Of a DNA stretch of 64,000 nt, positions 54,424-62,870 are shown one piece after another; within the stretch, counting starts at the first letter, position 1; each line of letters begins with the position of its first letter. A program made the position numbers and the translations under genes. Origin of the DNA: Kribbella caucasensis (GTDB lineage: Bacteria; Actinomycetota; Actinomycetes; Propionibacteriales; Kribbellaceae); assembly GCF_004361855.1 (NCBI RefSeq), contig NZ_SNWQ01000005.1, positions 1 to 64,000 of the forward strand, read 5' to 3'. Below the pieces are notes generated by a model that saw nothing but the letters and a program-made list of their open reading frames with translations, was not told the DNA's origin and searched no databases.

Positions 54424-55404
54424 TCAGTCCCGACGGGTTCGGGGCAGTGGCACGGTGGCCACCAGCCCGGCGATGATCTCGGCCGAACCACGCCCGCCCA
54501 GATGGGCTTCGGCGGCAGGCAGGACCCGGTGGGCCAGCACCGGTACGGCGAGCTCCTGCAAGTCGTCCGGCAGGACGAACTCACGTGAGTCCAACGCGGC
54601 GGCGGCACGGGCTGCCCGGATCAGGTGCAAGGTGGACCGAGGGCTCGCGCCGAGTCGCAGCTCCTGCGAACGGCGAGTCGCCCCGACCAGCGCGACGGCG
54701 TACTCCTTCACCGACTCGGACACGTGCACGGACTGCACGGTCTTCACCAGGCGGAGGATCTGCTGACCGTCGGTGACCGGCTGGAGATCGGCCAGCGGGT
54801 CGTGGGCCGAGTGCCCGTCGAGCATCCGGAGCTCGGCGGCCGGCTCGGGGTACCCCATCGAGACGCGGGCCATGAACCGGTCCCGCTGCGCCTCGGGGAG
54901 GGGATAGGTACCCTCCATCTCGATCGGGTTCTGCGTCGCGATCACCATGAACGGCGCCTCGAGCTGGTACGTGGTGGTGTCGACGGTGACCTGCCGCTCC
55001 TCCATCGACTCCAGCAACGCGGCCTGCGTCTTCGGCGAGGCGCGGTTGATCTCGTCGCCGACCACGATGTTCGCGAACACCGCGCCCGGCCTGAACTCGA
55101 ACTCGCGGTTCTCCTGGTTGAAGACCGACACACCGGTGATGTCCGACGGCAGCAGATCCGGCGTGAACTGGATCCGCCGCATGCTGCAGTCGATCGACCG
55201 GGCCAGCGCCTTGGCCAGCATCGTCTTGCCGACGCCCGGCACGTCCTCGATCAGCAGATGTCCTTCGGCGAGCAGCACGGTGACGGCTGTCTCGACCACG
55301 TCGGGTTTGCCTTCGATCACTGTCTCGATGGCTCGGCGGACCCGTCCCGCCACCTCCGACAGCTCGTCGAAGTCCATAGCCGAGCTGGTCGCCATGGTGC
55401 TCAC
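54424..55404 (-). CDS. MoxR-family AAA+ ATPase
   Basis: This 326-residue ATPase has Walker A EDVPGVGKTMLAKALA, Walker B NIVVGDEINRASPKTQAALL, sensor PFMVIATQNPIEMEGTYPLP and a helical lid with SPRSTLHLIRAARAAA. MoxR ATPases act as chaperones for partner DUF58 and VWA proteins. GTG 55404 is preferred because GGAGG lies seven bases before it; the frame extends to ATG 55506 without conservation. It is the first gene of the MoxR-DUF58-TgpA operon, divergent from mraZ. Confidence 0.93.
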   Translation of the reverse strand: MSTMATSSAMDFDELSEVAGRVRRAIETVIEGKPDVVETAVTVLLAEGHLLIEDVPGVGKTMLAKALARSIDCSMRRIQFTPDLLPSDITGVSVFNQENREFEFRPGAVFANIVVGDEINRASPKTQAALLESMEERQVTVDTTTYQLEAPFMVIATQNPIEMEGTYPLPEAQRDRFMARVSMGYPEPAAELRMLDGHSAHDPLADLQPVTDGQQILRLVKTVQSVHVSESVKEYAVALVGATRRSQELRLGASPRSTLHLIRAARAAAALDSREFVLPDDLQELAVPVLAHRVLPAAEAHLGGRGSAEIIAGLVATVPLPRTRRD

Positions 55405-55580
55405 CCTGAGTCCTCCCCATTGATTGATAGCCGACTCATTCTCACCTGGGCCCGGGGTCGGGCCTAGATCTGCGGGGATTTCGTTACCAGTCGTTTCGGC
55501 ACTCATCGAAAACCGCCCTCACCCGACGTTGCGGATCTGTGACCTCAAGCGTACGGGGGAGCAAAACACTACGCATTTGG

Positions 55581-55608
55581 TTGACGGTGGGGGAAAGTGG
55601 AGTAAGGT
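55581..55608 (+). promoter_or_regulatory. mraZ promoter (TTGACG - 16 bp - TAAGGT)
   Basis: A -35 TTGACG (55581-55586) and -10 TAAGGT (55603-55608) precede mraZ, giving a leader of about 65 bases. MraZ-box-like repeats overlap the -10, which fits autoregulation of the dcw cluster. Confidence 0.7.
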
Positions 55609-55622
55609 GGAGCGCAGTGGTA
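55588..55622 (+). promoter_or_regulatory. Array of four MraZ-box-like direct repeats (TGGRN, 10-base period)
   Basis: TGGGG (55588), TGGAG (55598), TGGAG (55608) and TGGTA (55618) are spaced exactly ten bases apart. MraZ of E. coli is known to bind TGGGN repeats separated by five bases, the same ten-base period. The array overlaps the -10 box, so MraZ would repress its own operon. Confidence 0.75.
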
Positions 55623-55680
55623 CTGGAATGGTGGAGATAGCTCGACCTGAGACGGAGAGTCCGCAACGGGGAGGTGGAGC

Positions 55681-56112
55681 GTGTTCCTCGGAACGCACTT
55701 CCCCAAGCTCGACGACAAGGGGCGGCTGTTCCTGCCGGCGAAGTTCCGGGACGAACTGGCGGAGGGTCTGGTGATCACCCGCGGACAGGAGCGGTCGCTG
55801 TTCGTGTGGCCCGAAGCGGAGTTCGTCCAGCTGACCGAGCAGTTGAAGCAGGCTCCGATCACCAACAAGGGTGCGCGGGACTACCTGCGGATGCTGTTCG
55901 CCGGCGCCTCGAACGAGGTACCGGACAAGCAGGGCCGGGTCACCATCCCGCCGATGCTGCGCGATTACGCCGGACTGGATCGCGACTGCGTCGTCATCGG
56001 GGCGATGAACAGGGTGGAGATCTGGAACACGGAGAACTGGAACAGGTACTCAGCGGAGCAGGAGCAGGCGTTCGCCGATCTCTCCGAGGAGGTACTGCCC
56101 GGGATCTTCTGA
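55681..56112 (+). CDS. mraZ: Transcriptional regulator MraZ
   Basis: This 143-residue AbrB-fold DNA-binding protein has two tandem half-domains: [22 protein letters not shown] and [21 protein letters not shown]. MraZ represses the dcw cluster, including its own gene, in E. coli. GTG 55681 follows GGGGAGG by six bases. It is separated from rsmH by 289 bases carrying a hairpin and an inverted MraZ-box-like array. Confidence 0.96.
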   Translation: MFLGTHFPKLDDKGRLFLPAKFRDELAEGLVITRGQERSLFVWPEAEFVQLTEQLKQAPITNKGARDYLRMLFAGASNEVPDKQGRVTIPPMLRDYAGLDRDCVVIGAMNRVEIWNTENWNRYSAEQEQAFADLSEEVLPGIF

Positions 56113-56145
56113 GCGAGAACAGGCAACTGCAGAGCGCGGCACGAG

Positions 56146-56259
56146 TCGTCCGGTGAGATCACGGGTCCGACTTCCGACCTGGGTGTTGACGCCACTTCCC
56201 CGGCGCCAAGGCCACAGGTACTTCCCCGGAAGGCGTACCCGCGATCTGACCGGACGAAC
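56146..56259 (+). ncRNA. Hairpin in the mraZ-rsmH gap, candidate mraW RNA motif
   Basis: A roughly 25-base inverted repeat (56146-56170 with about 56233-56257) has three mismatches and encloses a region with two copies of ACTTCCCCGG (56194-56203 and 56220-56229), one of which pairs partly with the CTTCCG next to the stem. A structured element called the mraW RNA motif is known upstream of mraW (rsmH) genes in actinobacteria. Position fits; the match to that motif's consensus is from memory and not checked. Confidence 0.5.
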
Positions 56260-56265
56260 GCGTCG

Positions 56266-56309
56266 CTCCACTTTGCTCCACTCCACCGCCGTCGCTCCAC
56301 TTCGCACCA
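56266..56309 (-). promoter_or_regulatory. Inverted array of MraZ-box-like repeats upstream of rsmH
   Basis: On the minus strand TGGAG occurs at 56270, 56280, 56285 and 56299, and TGGTG at 56309 (5' ends), with pairs spaced exactly ten bases. It resembles the mraZ promoter array but points the opposite way and lies about 95 bases before the rsmH start. Confidence 0.55.
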
Positions 56310-56401
56310 CCCGCCCCCGCAGTACCGAAGGACAAGAGCAGTCACAGGTAGTCGAGAACCCGCGGGGGCAGGGTCGCTCCCGCGGCTATGGAAGGGTCGA
56401 G

Positions 56402-57376
56402 ATGGACGGTGCGGAGCGCTCTGAGCGGCACATCCCGGTCATGCTGGACCGGGTTGTCGCCCTGCTCGCGCCCGCGCTCCAGCACCCCGGTGCCGTGCTC
56501 GTCGACGCCACCCTCGGCCTCGGTGGGCACTCGGAAGCCTTCCTTCGGCAGTTCCCCGACGCCCGCCTGATCGGCCTCGACCGCGATCCCGACGCACTCC
56601 GGCTGGCCGGCGAGCGCCTCGAGCCGTACGCCGGCCGCACCACTTTCGTGCACGCCGTGTACGACGAGCTGCCGCGTGTGCTGGCCGAACTGGGCGTGCC
56701 CGCGATCGACGGGATCCTGTTCGACCTCGGTGTCTCCTCGATGCAACTGGACGAGGCGGCGCGCGGTTTCGCCTACGCCCAGGACGCGCCGCTGGACATG
56801 CGGATGGACTCCAGCGCGCCGACCACGGCCGCCGACATCCTGAACACCTACAGCGCGGCCGATCTGGCCCGGATCCTGTTCCAGTACGGCGAGGAGAAGT
56901 TCTCCCGGCGGATCGCGGACCGGATCGTCAAGGCCCGCGAGGTCGAGCCGTTCACCAACAGCGCCCGGCTGTCCGAGCTCGTCCGCGACGCGATCCCGCA
57001 GGCGGCCCGGCGGACCGGGGGACACCCGGCGAAGCGGACCTTCCAGGCGCTCCGGATCGAGGTCAACGGCGAGCTCGACGTACTGCGCCGCGCCCTGCCC
57101 GCCGCGATCGACGCGCTCGCGCTGCACGGCCGGATCGTGGTGATGAGTTACCACTCGCTGGAGGACCGGATCACCAAGCAGACGCTCGCGGCCGGCACCA
57201 GGACCGACGTACCGGACGACCTGCCGGTGATCCCGGCCGGGCACGAGCCGTACCTGAAGTTGATCACCCGGGGAGCCGAACGGCCGACCGAGGAGGAGGT
57301 CGTCGCGAACCCGCGAGCCGCATCGGCCCGGGTGCGGGCGGCCGAACGAGTCCGGGAGAGGGGGCTGGTGGCCTGA
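56402..57376 (+). CDS. rsmH: 16S rRNA (cytosine-1402-N4)-methyltransferase
   Basis: This 324-residue SAM methyltransferase modifies C1402 of 16S rRNA. It has [17 protein letters not shown], the SAM motif [67 protein letters not shown] and [20 protein letters not shown] a few bases upstream supports ATG 56402. It shares one base with ftsL (TGATG), so translation is coupled. Confidence 0.97.
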   Translation: MDGAERSERHIPVMLDRVVALLAPALQHPGAVLVDATLGLGGHSEAFLRQFPDARLIGLDRDPDALRLAGERLEPYAGRTTFVHAVYDELPRVLAELGVPAIDGILFDLGVSSMQLDEAARGFAYAQDAPLDMRMDSSAPTTAADILNTYSAADLARILFQYGEEKFSRRIADRIVKAREVEPFTNSARLSELVRDAIPQAARRTGGHPAKRTFQALRIEVNGELDVLRRALPAAIDALALHGRIVVMSYHSLEDRITKQTLAAGTRTDVPDDLPVIPAGHEPYLKLITRGAERPTEEEVVANPRAASARVRAAERVRERGLVA

Positions 57377-58029
57377 TGAGTACCGTTTTCAGCCCGTCCA
57401 AGGCACGGGTCACGCCGGCGCCTGCGCAGCGGCCCGAGCCGAAGCTGCGGATCGTGTACGGCGCGCCGTTCCGGCCGCCGCGGATGCCGTTCGTCATCTT
57501 CGTGGTGTCGTTGCTGGCGGCCGGCCTGGTCGGTCTGCTGCTCCTCAACACCGAGTTGCAGCGCGGCGCGTTCCAGGTGACCGCGCTGAACCAGCAGGCG
57601 GATCAGCTGCGGGATCAGCAGGAGCAGCTGGAACGGCAGGTCCGCACGCTCGAGTCGCCGCAGAATCTGGCTGACCGGTCGCTGCGGATGGGCATGGTGC
57701 CGAACCCGAACCCGGTGTTCCTGCGGCTGTCCGACGGGCAGGTGCTGGGCGTGCCGGCCGAGGGCAAGGCGGGCACCGGCGCGGCGATGTTCGGCCCGGG
57801 TACGACGAAGCCGTCCACGCCGGCAGTCACCCCGAAGCCGCCGGTCGTAGCGGTCAAGCCACCGGCCGCGACGACGACCAAGCCACCGGCCGCGACGACG
57901 ACCAAGCCGTCGGCGACGGGGGCGACGAAGCCGACGACCAAGCCGACGACCACCAAGCCGAGCACGACCAAACCGCCGGCCACCACGAAGCCGCCGGCGA
58001 CAAGAACTGCGACATCTACTGGGGGATGA
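57376..58029 (+). CDS. ftsL: FtsL-like cell division protein with extended C-terminal tail
   Basis: This 217-residue protein has one membrane segment (about 37-60: FVIFVVSLLAAGLVGLLLL), a coiled-coil region (ALNQQADQLRDQQEQLERQV, then TLESPQNLADRSLRMGMVP) typical of FtsL, and an extracellular tail of about 75 residues made of Thr-Lys-Pro-Pro repeats. The tail is encoded partly by a perfectly repeated 24-base unit near 57855-57902. It should join FtsB/FtsQ and activate FtsI/FtsW. The tail is unusual for FtsL. Confidence 0.9.
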   Translation: MSTVFSPSKARVTPAPAQRPEPKLRIVYGAPFRPPRMPFVIFVVSLLAAGLVGLLLLNTELQRGAFQVTALNQQADQLRDQQEQLERQVRTLESPQNLADRSLRMGMVPNPNPVFLRLSDGQVLGVPAEGKAGTGAAMFGPGTTKPSTPAVTPKPPVVAVKPPAATTTKPPAATTTKPSATGATKPTTKPTTTKPSTTKPPATTKPPATRTATSTGG

Positions 58030-58033
58030 TCGG

Positions 58034-60250
58034 ATGACGGAGAGACGGGGTAACGAACCACCACGCCGTGGTGGTCGATCGGAACGGGGCAACCCGTCCC
58101 GCAACACCTCGTCTCGCCGTCCCTCCACTACAGACAGCGGCCGCCCCAGCGCACAGCGTCCGGACCGCCCTCGCCGGCCCCCGTCAGATGACCAGCGCCC
58201 GCGCAAGTCGGCGGCAGGGCGGGATGACGTCCGCCGCAGACCCCCAGAAGACGGCAGACGGCGTGCACCTGAGGAACGGCGGGTTGCGAAGAAGGCCGCT
58301 CCTAACAAGCCGAGGAAGACAGCCGCAGGAGACGCGCGGCCGGCGGCTCGGCGTACCGGGCCTGATGGGCGGGCGGTTGCGGCCAAGAAGGCGGCTGCGC
58401 CTAGGAAGAGGCCGCCGCAGAGTAGGCGGCCGCCGGCCAGGAAGCCTAAGCCGAAAAGGCCGCCGCGGACGTTGAAGCTGGGGCGGCCGGCGTTGCGGCT
58501 GCGGGTGACGTTCGGCGTGATGGCGTTTGTGTTGTCGCTGTTCGCGGGGCGGCTTGTGCTGTTGCAGGGGGTCGACCCTGACTCGTATGCCCTGGCGGCG
58601 TCGAGGGAGAACACCAAGCCGTTCGTCCTGCATGCGTCCCGCGGCGCGATCCTGGACCGGAACGGGGTGCCGCTGTCGGTCTCCGAGGATGCCGTCGCGA
58701 TCACCGCCGACCCGACCCAGACGAACAAGATCGCCACCCAGCTGGCCGCCGTACTCGCGCCCAAGCTCTCGTCGACCACCTACGCCAAGCTGGTCGAGGC
58801 GATGACCCGCAAGGGCCGGTACGTGATCCTCGCGCGCCAGGTGAGCCCGCAGACCTGGAACCAGATCACCGACGAGCTCAAGCAGCGCAACACCCAGATC
58901 AAGGAGCAGAACAAGGACCTCGCGGCCGACCAGAAGCTGCCACTGCTGACCGGGCTCTACACCGAGCAGGACCCGATCCGCAGCCATCCGAACGGCACCA
59001 TCGCCGCCAACGTGGTCGGCATCGTCGGTGCCGAGGGCAAGGGCCTGGCCGGGCTGGAGTACGGCCTGAACGACAAGCTGTCCGGTTCCGACGGCAAGGC
59101 GATGTACGAGGTCGATGCCAAGGGCAACAAGATTCCGAACGCCGACCACACCGTCGAGGAGCCGAAGCCGGGAGTGTCGGCGCAGCTCACCCTGGACGCG
59201 GATCTGCAATGGTTCGCGGAGAAGCGGATCGAGCAGGCGGTCAAGCAGTACAAGGCCACCTCCGGCACCGTGGTCACGATGGACCGGACCAACGGCGAGA
59301 TCCTGGCGATGGCCAACTACCCGACGTACGACCCGAACAAGCCGGTCCAGACGAGCGCGCTGAAGAACCCGGCGCTGGAACAGGTCTACGAACCGGGCAG
59401 TGTGCAGAAGGTGGTCACGATGGCCGCGCTCGCCGACGCCGGCCTGATCTCGCTGGACACCAAGCTCAAGGTGCCCGGCTCGTACACCGTGCAGCGGCGC
59501 ACCATCAAGGACCACTTCTCGCACGGCACGCTGAACCTGACGATGGCCGGCGTGATCGCCAAGTCGTCGAACGTCGGCACCATCATGGCCGCGCAGCAGA
59601 TGCCGGTGCAGGACTTCGTGCACTACCTGAAGAAGTTCGGATTCGGTGAGCCGACCGGGCTGGACTTCCCGGGTGAGAGTCGCGGCCTGATGCCGCCGGG
59701 CGACGAGTGGAGCGAGCTGACCCGGTCGAACGTCGCGTTCGGCCAGGGCCTGTCCGCGAACGCCGTCCAGATGACCGCCGCGGTGAACGCGGTCGCGAAC
59801 GGCGGCGTCTACGTGCCGCCGAAGCTGGTCAAGGACTGGGTCGACGCGGACGGGAACAGCACCCCGAACCAGGCCGGCGCGTCCCGCCGGGTGGTCAGCG
59901 AGTCGGCCGCGAAGCAGGTCTCCACGATGATGGAGTCCGTCACGGCCAAGGGCGGTACCGCGACCCAGGCCGCGATCTCCGGTTACCGGGTCGCGGGCAA
60001 GACCGGGACCGCGCAGGAGGTCGACTCGGCCTGCGGCTGCTACCGGAAGTGGGCGACTTCTTTCGCCGGATTCGCGCCGGCCGACAACCCACGCTTCGTT
60101 ACCTACGTCGTACTGCAGAACCCGACGAACGGGCGCAGCGGTGGAGGTCAAGGAGGCCCGGTGTTCCGCGATGTGATGAGTTACGCCCTGCAGAAGTACG
60201 CCGTCCCGCCGACCGGTGCGAAGCAGCCCGTCGTGCCGCTGACCTGGTGA
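58034..60250 (+). CDS. ftsI: Peptidoglycan transpeptidase FtsI (class B penicillin-binding protein)
   Basis: This 738-residue protein makes septal peptidoglycan cross-links. A basic cytoplasmic N-terminus of about 155 residues rich in Arg, Lys and Pro precedes one membrane segment (VTFGVMAFVLSLFAGRLVLL), a pedestal domain (SRGAILDRNGVPL) and the transpeptidase with SVQK (about residue 455), SSN (about 510) and KTG (about 656). The N-terminal extension is longer than in many relatives. It starts four bases after ftsL and its end overlaps a GTG of the methyltransferase gene. Confidence 0.96.
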   Translation: MTERRGNEPPRRGGRSERGNPSRNTSSRRPSTTDSGRPSAQRPDRPRRPPSDDQRPRKSAAGRDDVRRRPPEDGRRRAPEERRVAKKAAPNKPRKTAAGDARPAARRTGPDGRAVAAKKAAAPRKRPPQSRRPPARKPKPKRPPRTLKLGRPALRLRVTFGVMAFVLSLFAGRLVLLQGVDPDSYALAASRENTKPFVLHASRGAILDRNGVPLSVSEDAVAITADPTQTNKIATQLAAVLAPKLSSTTYAKLVEAMTRKGRYVILARQVSPQTWNQITDELKQRNTQIKEQNKDLAADQKLPLLTGLYTEQDPIRSHPNGTIAANVVGIVGAEGKGLAGLEYGLNDKLSGSDGKAMYEVDAKGNKIPNADHTVEEPKPGVSAQLTLDADLQWFAEKRIEQAVKQYKATSGTVVTMDRTNGEILAMANYPTYDPNKPVQTSALKNPALEQVYEPGSVQKVVTMAALADAGLISLDTKLKVPGSYTVQRRTIKDHFSHGTLNLTMAGVIAKSSNVGTIMAAQQMPVQDFVHYLKKFGFGEPTGLDFPGESRGLMPPGDEWSELTRSNVAFGQGLSANAVQMTAAVNAVANGGVYVPPKLVKDWVDADGNSTPNQAGASRRVVSESAAKQVSTMMESVTAKGGTATQAAISGYRVAGKTGTAQEVDSACGCYRKWATSFAGFAPADNPRFVTYVVLQNPTNGRSGGGQGGPVFRDVMSYALQKYAVPPTGAKQPVVPLTW

Positions 60251-60260
60251 GGGCCTGCGG

Positions 60261-60266
60261 TAGCGT
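60261..60266 (+). promoter_or_regulatory. Probable -10 box (TAGCGT) of the methyltransferase gene, leaderless arrangement
   Basis: TAGCGT lies seven bases before GTG 60274, which would make that GTG the first codon of a leaderless mRNA within the dcw cluster. Confidence 0.45.
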
Positions 60267-60273
60267 GCCGGGC

Positions 60274-61278
60274 GTGCGTTACTTTGCCCAGTACCGGGCG
60301 GGGCTCGGTGAGCTCGTGATCGACTGTTTGCGGCACGATCTCTCCGGGGTGAAAGTGGTCGGCTCGGACGACAGCAGTGTGCTGTTCGACAGTCGCAGCG
60401 AGCAGTCGAAGGTCGGTTCGCTGGGATACCTGAAGAACGCCTTCGCGGTGCTGGCCACGGTGCCGCGGTCGACGCCGCAGCGCGCGGCCGAGCGGGTCGC
60501 GGACCAGGTGCTGTCGACGCCGATGCTGCGGGGTCAGCGGCGGGTGACGAGCTTCCGGACGATGGTGAGCGTGGACGGCAAGCTGGTCGGGTTGCCGAGG
60601 CCGGCCAAGGCCAAGCTCGAGTCGGCGATCGGGCGCGCCACCGGGGCACGGCTGAGCACGCGCGGCGGCGGCGCGGAGTACTGGCTGGTCGGCCGGCGTG
60701 ACCTGCAGTCGATGCTGTTCTGTCAGCGCCTGACCAGCGGCGTGAAGAACGGTGCAGCCGGCAGTCTCGGCGCGGACCTCGCCAGCTTGCTGGTGACGGC
60801 GTCCGATCCGCGGCCTGACGACGTCTTCCTCGATCCGTTCGCCGGCAGTGGTGCCATCGTGCTGGCCCGGATGAGCCTGCCCTACGACCGGGTGATCTTC
60901 TCCGACCTCGCGGGTCAGCCGGTGCCGACGGAGATCCGGCGCGGTAGGCGGGTCAGTGTGCTCGCCGAAGATGCCCTGGAGTTGCCGTCCGTCCGTACTG
61001 GTTCGGTGACGAGCGTGGTCACCGATCCGCCGTGGGGTGAGTACGACGAGCTGGGCACCGACTTCGCCACGTTCGCGGCGCAGATGATGACCGGTATGGA
61101 CCGGGTGCTGGACCCGCGGCGTGGCCGACTGGTGCTACTCCTTTCCCGGCGGGCTGCCTACGTGACGGAACGTCTCTGGCAGCCGGCGAACCTCAAATTG
61201 CGGCAGTCCCACCAGCTGCTGGTGAACGGACATCCGGCCACCGCGCAGATCGGTGGCAGACCGGGGAGTGGTAGCTGA
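60274..61278 (+). CDS. THUMP-less UPF0020-type RNA/DNA methyltransferase inside the dcw cluster
   Basis: This 334-residue protein has a poorly conserved N-terminal half and a C-terminal UPF0020/Trm11-like methyltransferase domain: FLDPFAGSGAIVLARM (SAM motif I) and VVTDPPWGEYDELG, the N-methylase DPPW catalytic motif. This group methylates N2-guanine or N6-adenine in tRNA or rRNA. GTG 60274 is preferred because of the -10 just upstream; GTG 60247 overlapping the ftsI stop would add nine residues. It is not a usual member of dcw clusters. Confidence 0.8.
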   Translation: MRYFAQYRAGLGELVIDCLRHDLSGVKVVGSDDSSVLFDSRSEQSKVGSLGYLKNAFAVLATVPRSTPQRAAERVADQVLSTPMLRGQRRVTSFRTMVSVDGKLVGLPRPAKAKLESAIGRATGARLSTRGGGAEYWLVGRRDLQSMLFCQRLTSGVKNGAAGSLGADLASLLVTASDPRPDDVFLDPFAGSGAIVLARMSLPYDRVIFSDLAGQPVPTEIRRGRRVSVLAEDALELPSVRTGSVTSVVTDPPWGEYDELGTDFATFAAQMMTGMDRVLDPRRGRLVLLLSRRAAYVTERLWQPANLKLRQSHQLLVNGHPATAQIGGRPGSGS

Positions 61279-61326
61279 CGGTGCCCGCTCAGCGCAGTGG
61301 AATAGGAGTCACAGGTCCAGGAACGG

Positions 61327-61332
61327 TAGCCT
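61327..61332 (+). promoter_or_regulatory. Probable -10 box (TAGCCT) of murE, leaderless arrangement
   Basis: TAGCCT lies eight bases upstream of GTG 61341. The same hexamer precedes metF. It suggests that murE can be transcribed separately from ftsI. Confidence 0.45.
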
Positions 61333-61340
61333 CTGGGGCC

Positions 61341-62870
61341 GTGTCCTCCCCTACCGCCGCAGGCGGTGCCGTTGCCGCGATCAGGCCGCGGCACACCGTA
61401 CCGGTTGCCCTCACCGACATCGCCGCAACAGCCGGAGCCAAGGTTCCCGCGGGCTTCGCCGACGTCGGAGTAACCGGTGTCTCGCTCGACTCCAGGTCGA
61501 TCCTTCCGGGTGACCTGTACGCCGCTCTGCCGGGTGCTGTGACTCACGGTGCGGCCTTCGTCGCCGGTGCGCATGCGGCCGGGGCGGTCGCCGTACTGAC
61601 TGATCCGGACGGTGCGGAGCGAGCGCAGGCCGCTGGGTTGCCGGTGCTGGTGGTCGCCGATCCGCGCGGGGTGCTCGGTGCGGTCGCGGCCAAGGTGTAT
61701 GGCGAACCGACGAGCGAACTGCGGTTGCTGGGCGTGACCGGGACCAACGGGAAGACCACCACGACCTTCCTCCTCGACGCCGTACTGCGTGAGCTCGGCA
61801 AGGCGGCCCTGATCGGCACGATCGAGACGCGGATCGGCGACCAGATGGTGAAGAGCGCGATGACCACCCCGGAGGCGACCGATCTGCAGGCGCTCTTCGC
61901 GGTGATGCGCGAGCAGTCGGTCGCGTGGTGCGCGATGGAGGTGTCCAGCCACGCGCTCGCCAAGGGCCGGGTGGACGGCGCCCGGTACGCCGTGGCCGGG
62001 TTCACCAACCTGAGCCAGGACCACCTGGACTTCCACAAGACGTTCGAGGAGTACTTCGCGGCGAAGGCCTCGCTGTTCACCCCGGAGCGGTGTGATCTGG
62101 CCGTGGTGAACATCGACGACGAGTACGGCCGCCGGCTGGCAGCTCAAACGCTCGTTCCGCTGATGACGGTGTCCACGGTCGGTGAGGCCGACTGGACGGT
62201 CGCGGCGACGCACCAGTCCGAGCACGGCACTACGGTGCTGGACATCAATGGGCCTGGGGAGACGTTGACCGTCGAGATCGTGCTGCCCGGGGACTTCAAC
62301 GTGGCCAACGCCCTGCTCGCGGTCGCGATGCTGCGGCAGCTCGACGTACCGGGTGACAAAATCGCCAAAGGTCTGCGGACCGCGCGAGTGCCGGGCCGGA
62401 TGGAGACGTTCACCCGCGAGGACGGCCTGGCCGTGATCGTCGACTTCGCCCACACCCCGGACGCGATCGAGCTCGCGCTGACGGCGGCCCGCGGTACCAC
62501 GAAGGACCGGTTGTTCGCCGTGGTCGGTTGTGGCGGCGACCGCGATCCGTCGAAGCGGCCGCTGATGGGCGCCGCCGCGGCCCGGAACGCCGACGTGGTA
62601 ATCGTGACCGACGACAACCCGCGCAGCGAGGATCCGGCGACGATCAGAGCGGCCGCGCTCGACGGTGCCCGGGCCGCGGTCCCGGGTGTCGACTTGCGTG
62701 AGGTCGGCGACCGGCGCAAGGCGATCCGGACCGCGATCGAGCTGGCCGGGCCGGGTGACACCGTCGTGGTGCTCGGCAAGGGCCATGAAACAGGCCAGGA
62801 CATCGGTGGCGTGATCCACCCGTTCGACGACCGTGAGACCGTGCGTGAGCTGCTGGAGGTAGCCCGGTGA
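61341..62870 (+). CDS. murE: UDP-MurNAc-tripeptide synthetase MurE
   Basis: This 509-residue ligase adds diaminopimelate to UDP-MurNAc-Ala-Glu. It has SLDSRSILPGDLYAALPG, the ATP loop GVTGTNGKTTTT (about residue 133), MEVSSHAL, FTNLSQDHLDFH and DDNPRSEDP, whose DNPR motif is the DAP-specific selector. GTG 61341 fits the TAGCCT box; GTG 61281 is an upstream alternative adding 20 unconserved residues. The stop overlaps murF by four bases. Confidence 0.96.
   Translation: MSSPTAAGGAVAAIRPRHTVPVALTDIAATAGAKVPAGFADVGVTGVSLDSRSILPGDLYAALPGAVTHGAAFVAGAHAAGAVAVLTDPDGAERAQAAGLPVLVVADPRGVLGAVAAKVYGEPTSELRLLGVTGTNGKTTTTFLLDAVLRELGKAALIGTIETRIGDQMVKSAMTTPEATDLQALFAVMREQSVAWCAMEVSSHALAKGRVDGARYAVAGFTNLSQDHLDFHKTFEEYFAAKASLFTPERCDLAVVNIDDEYGRRLAAQTLVPLMTVSTVGEADWTVAATHQSEHGTTVLDINGPGETLTVEIVLPGDFNVANALLAVAMLRQLDVPGDKIAKGLRTARVPGRMETFTREDGLAVIVDFAHTPDAIELALTAARGTTKDRLFAVVGCGGDRDPSKRPLMGAAAARNADVVIVTDDNPRSEDPATIRAAALDGARAAVPGVDLREVGDRRKAIRTAIELAGPGDTVVVLGKGHETGQDIGGVIHPFDDRETVRELLEVAR

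Noticed and set aside
58184..60649. Minus-strand open frame of 821 codons opposite ftsI
   Set aside because: Antisense shadow of a well-supported penicillin-binding protein gene.
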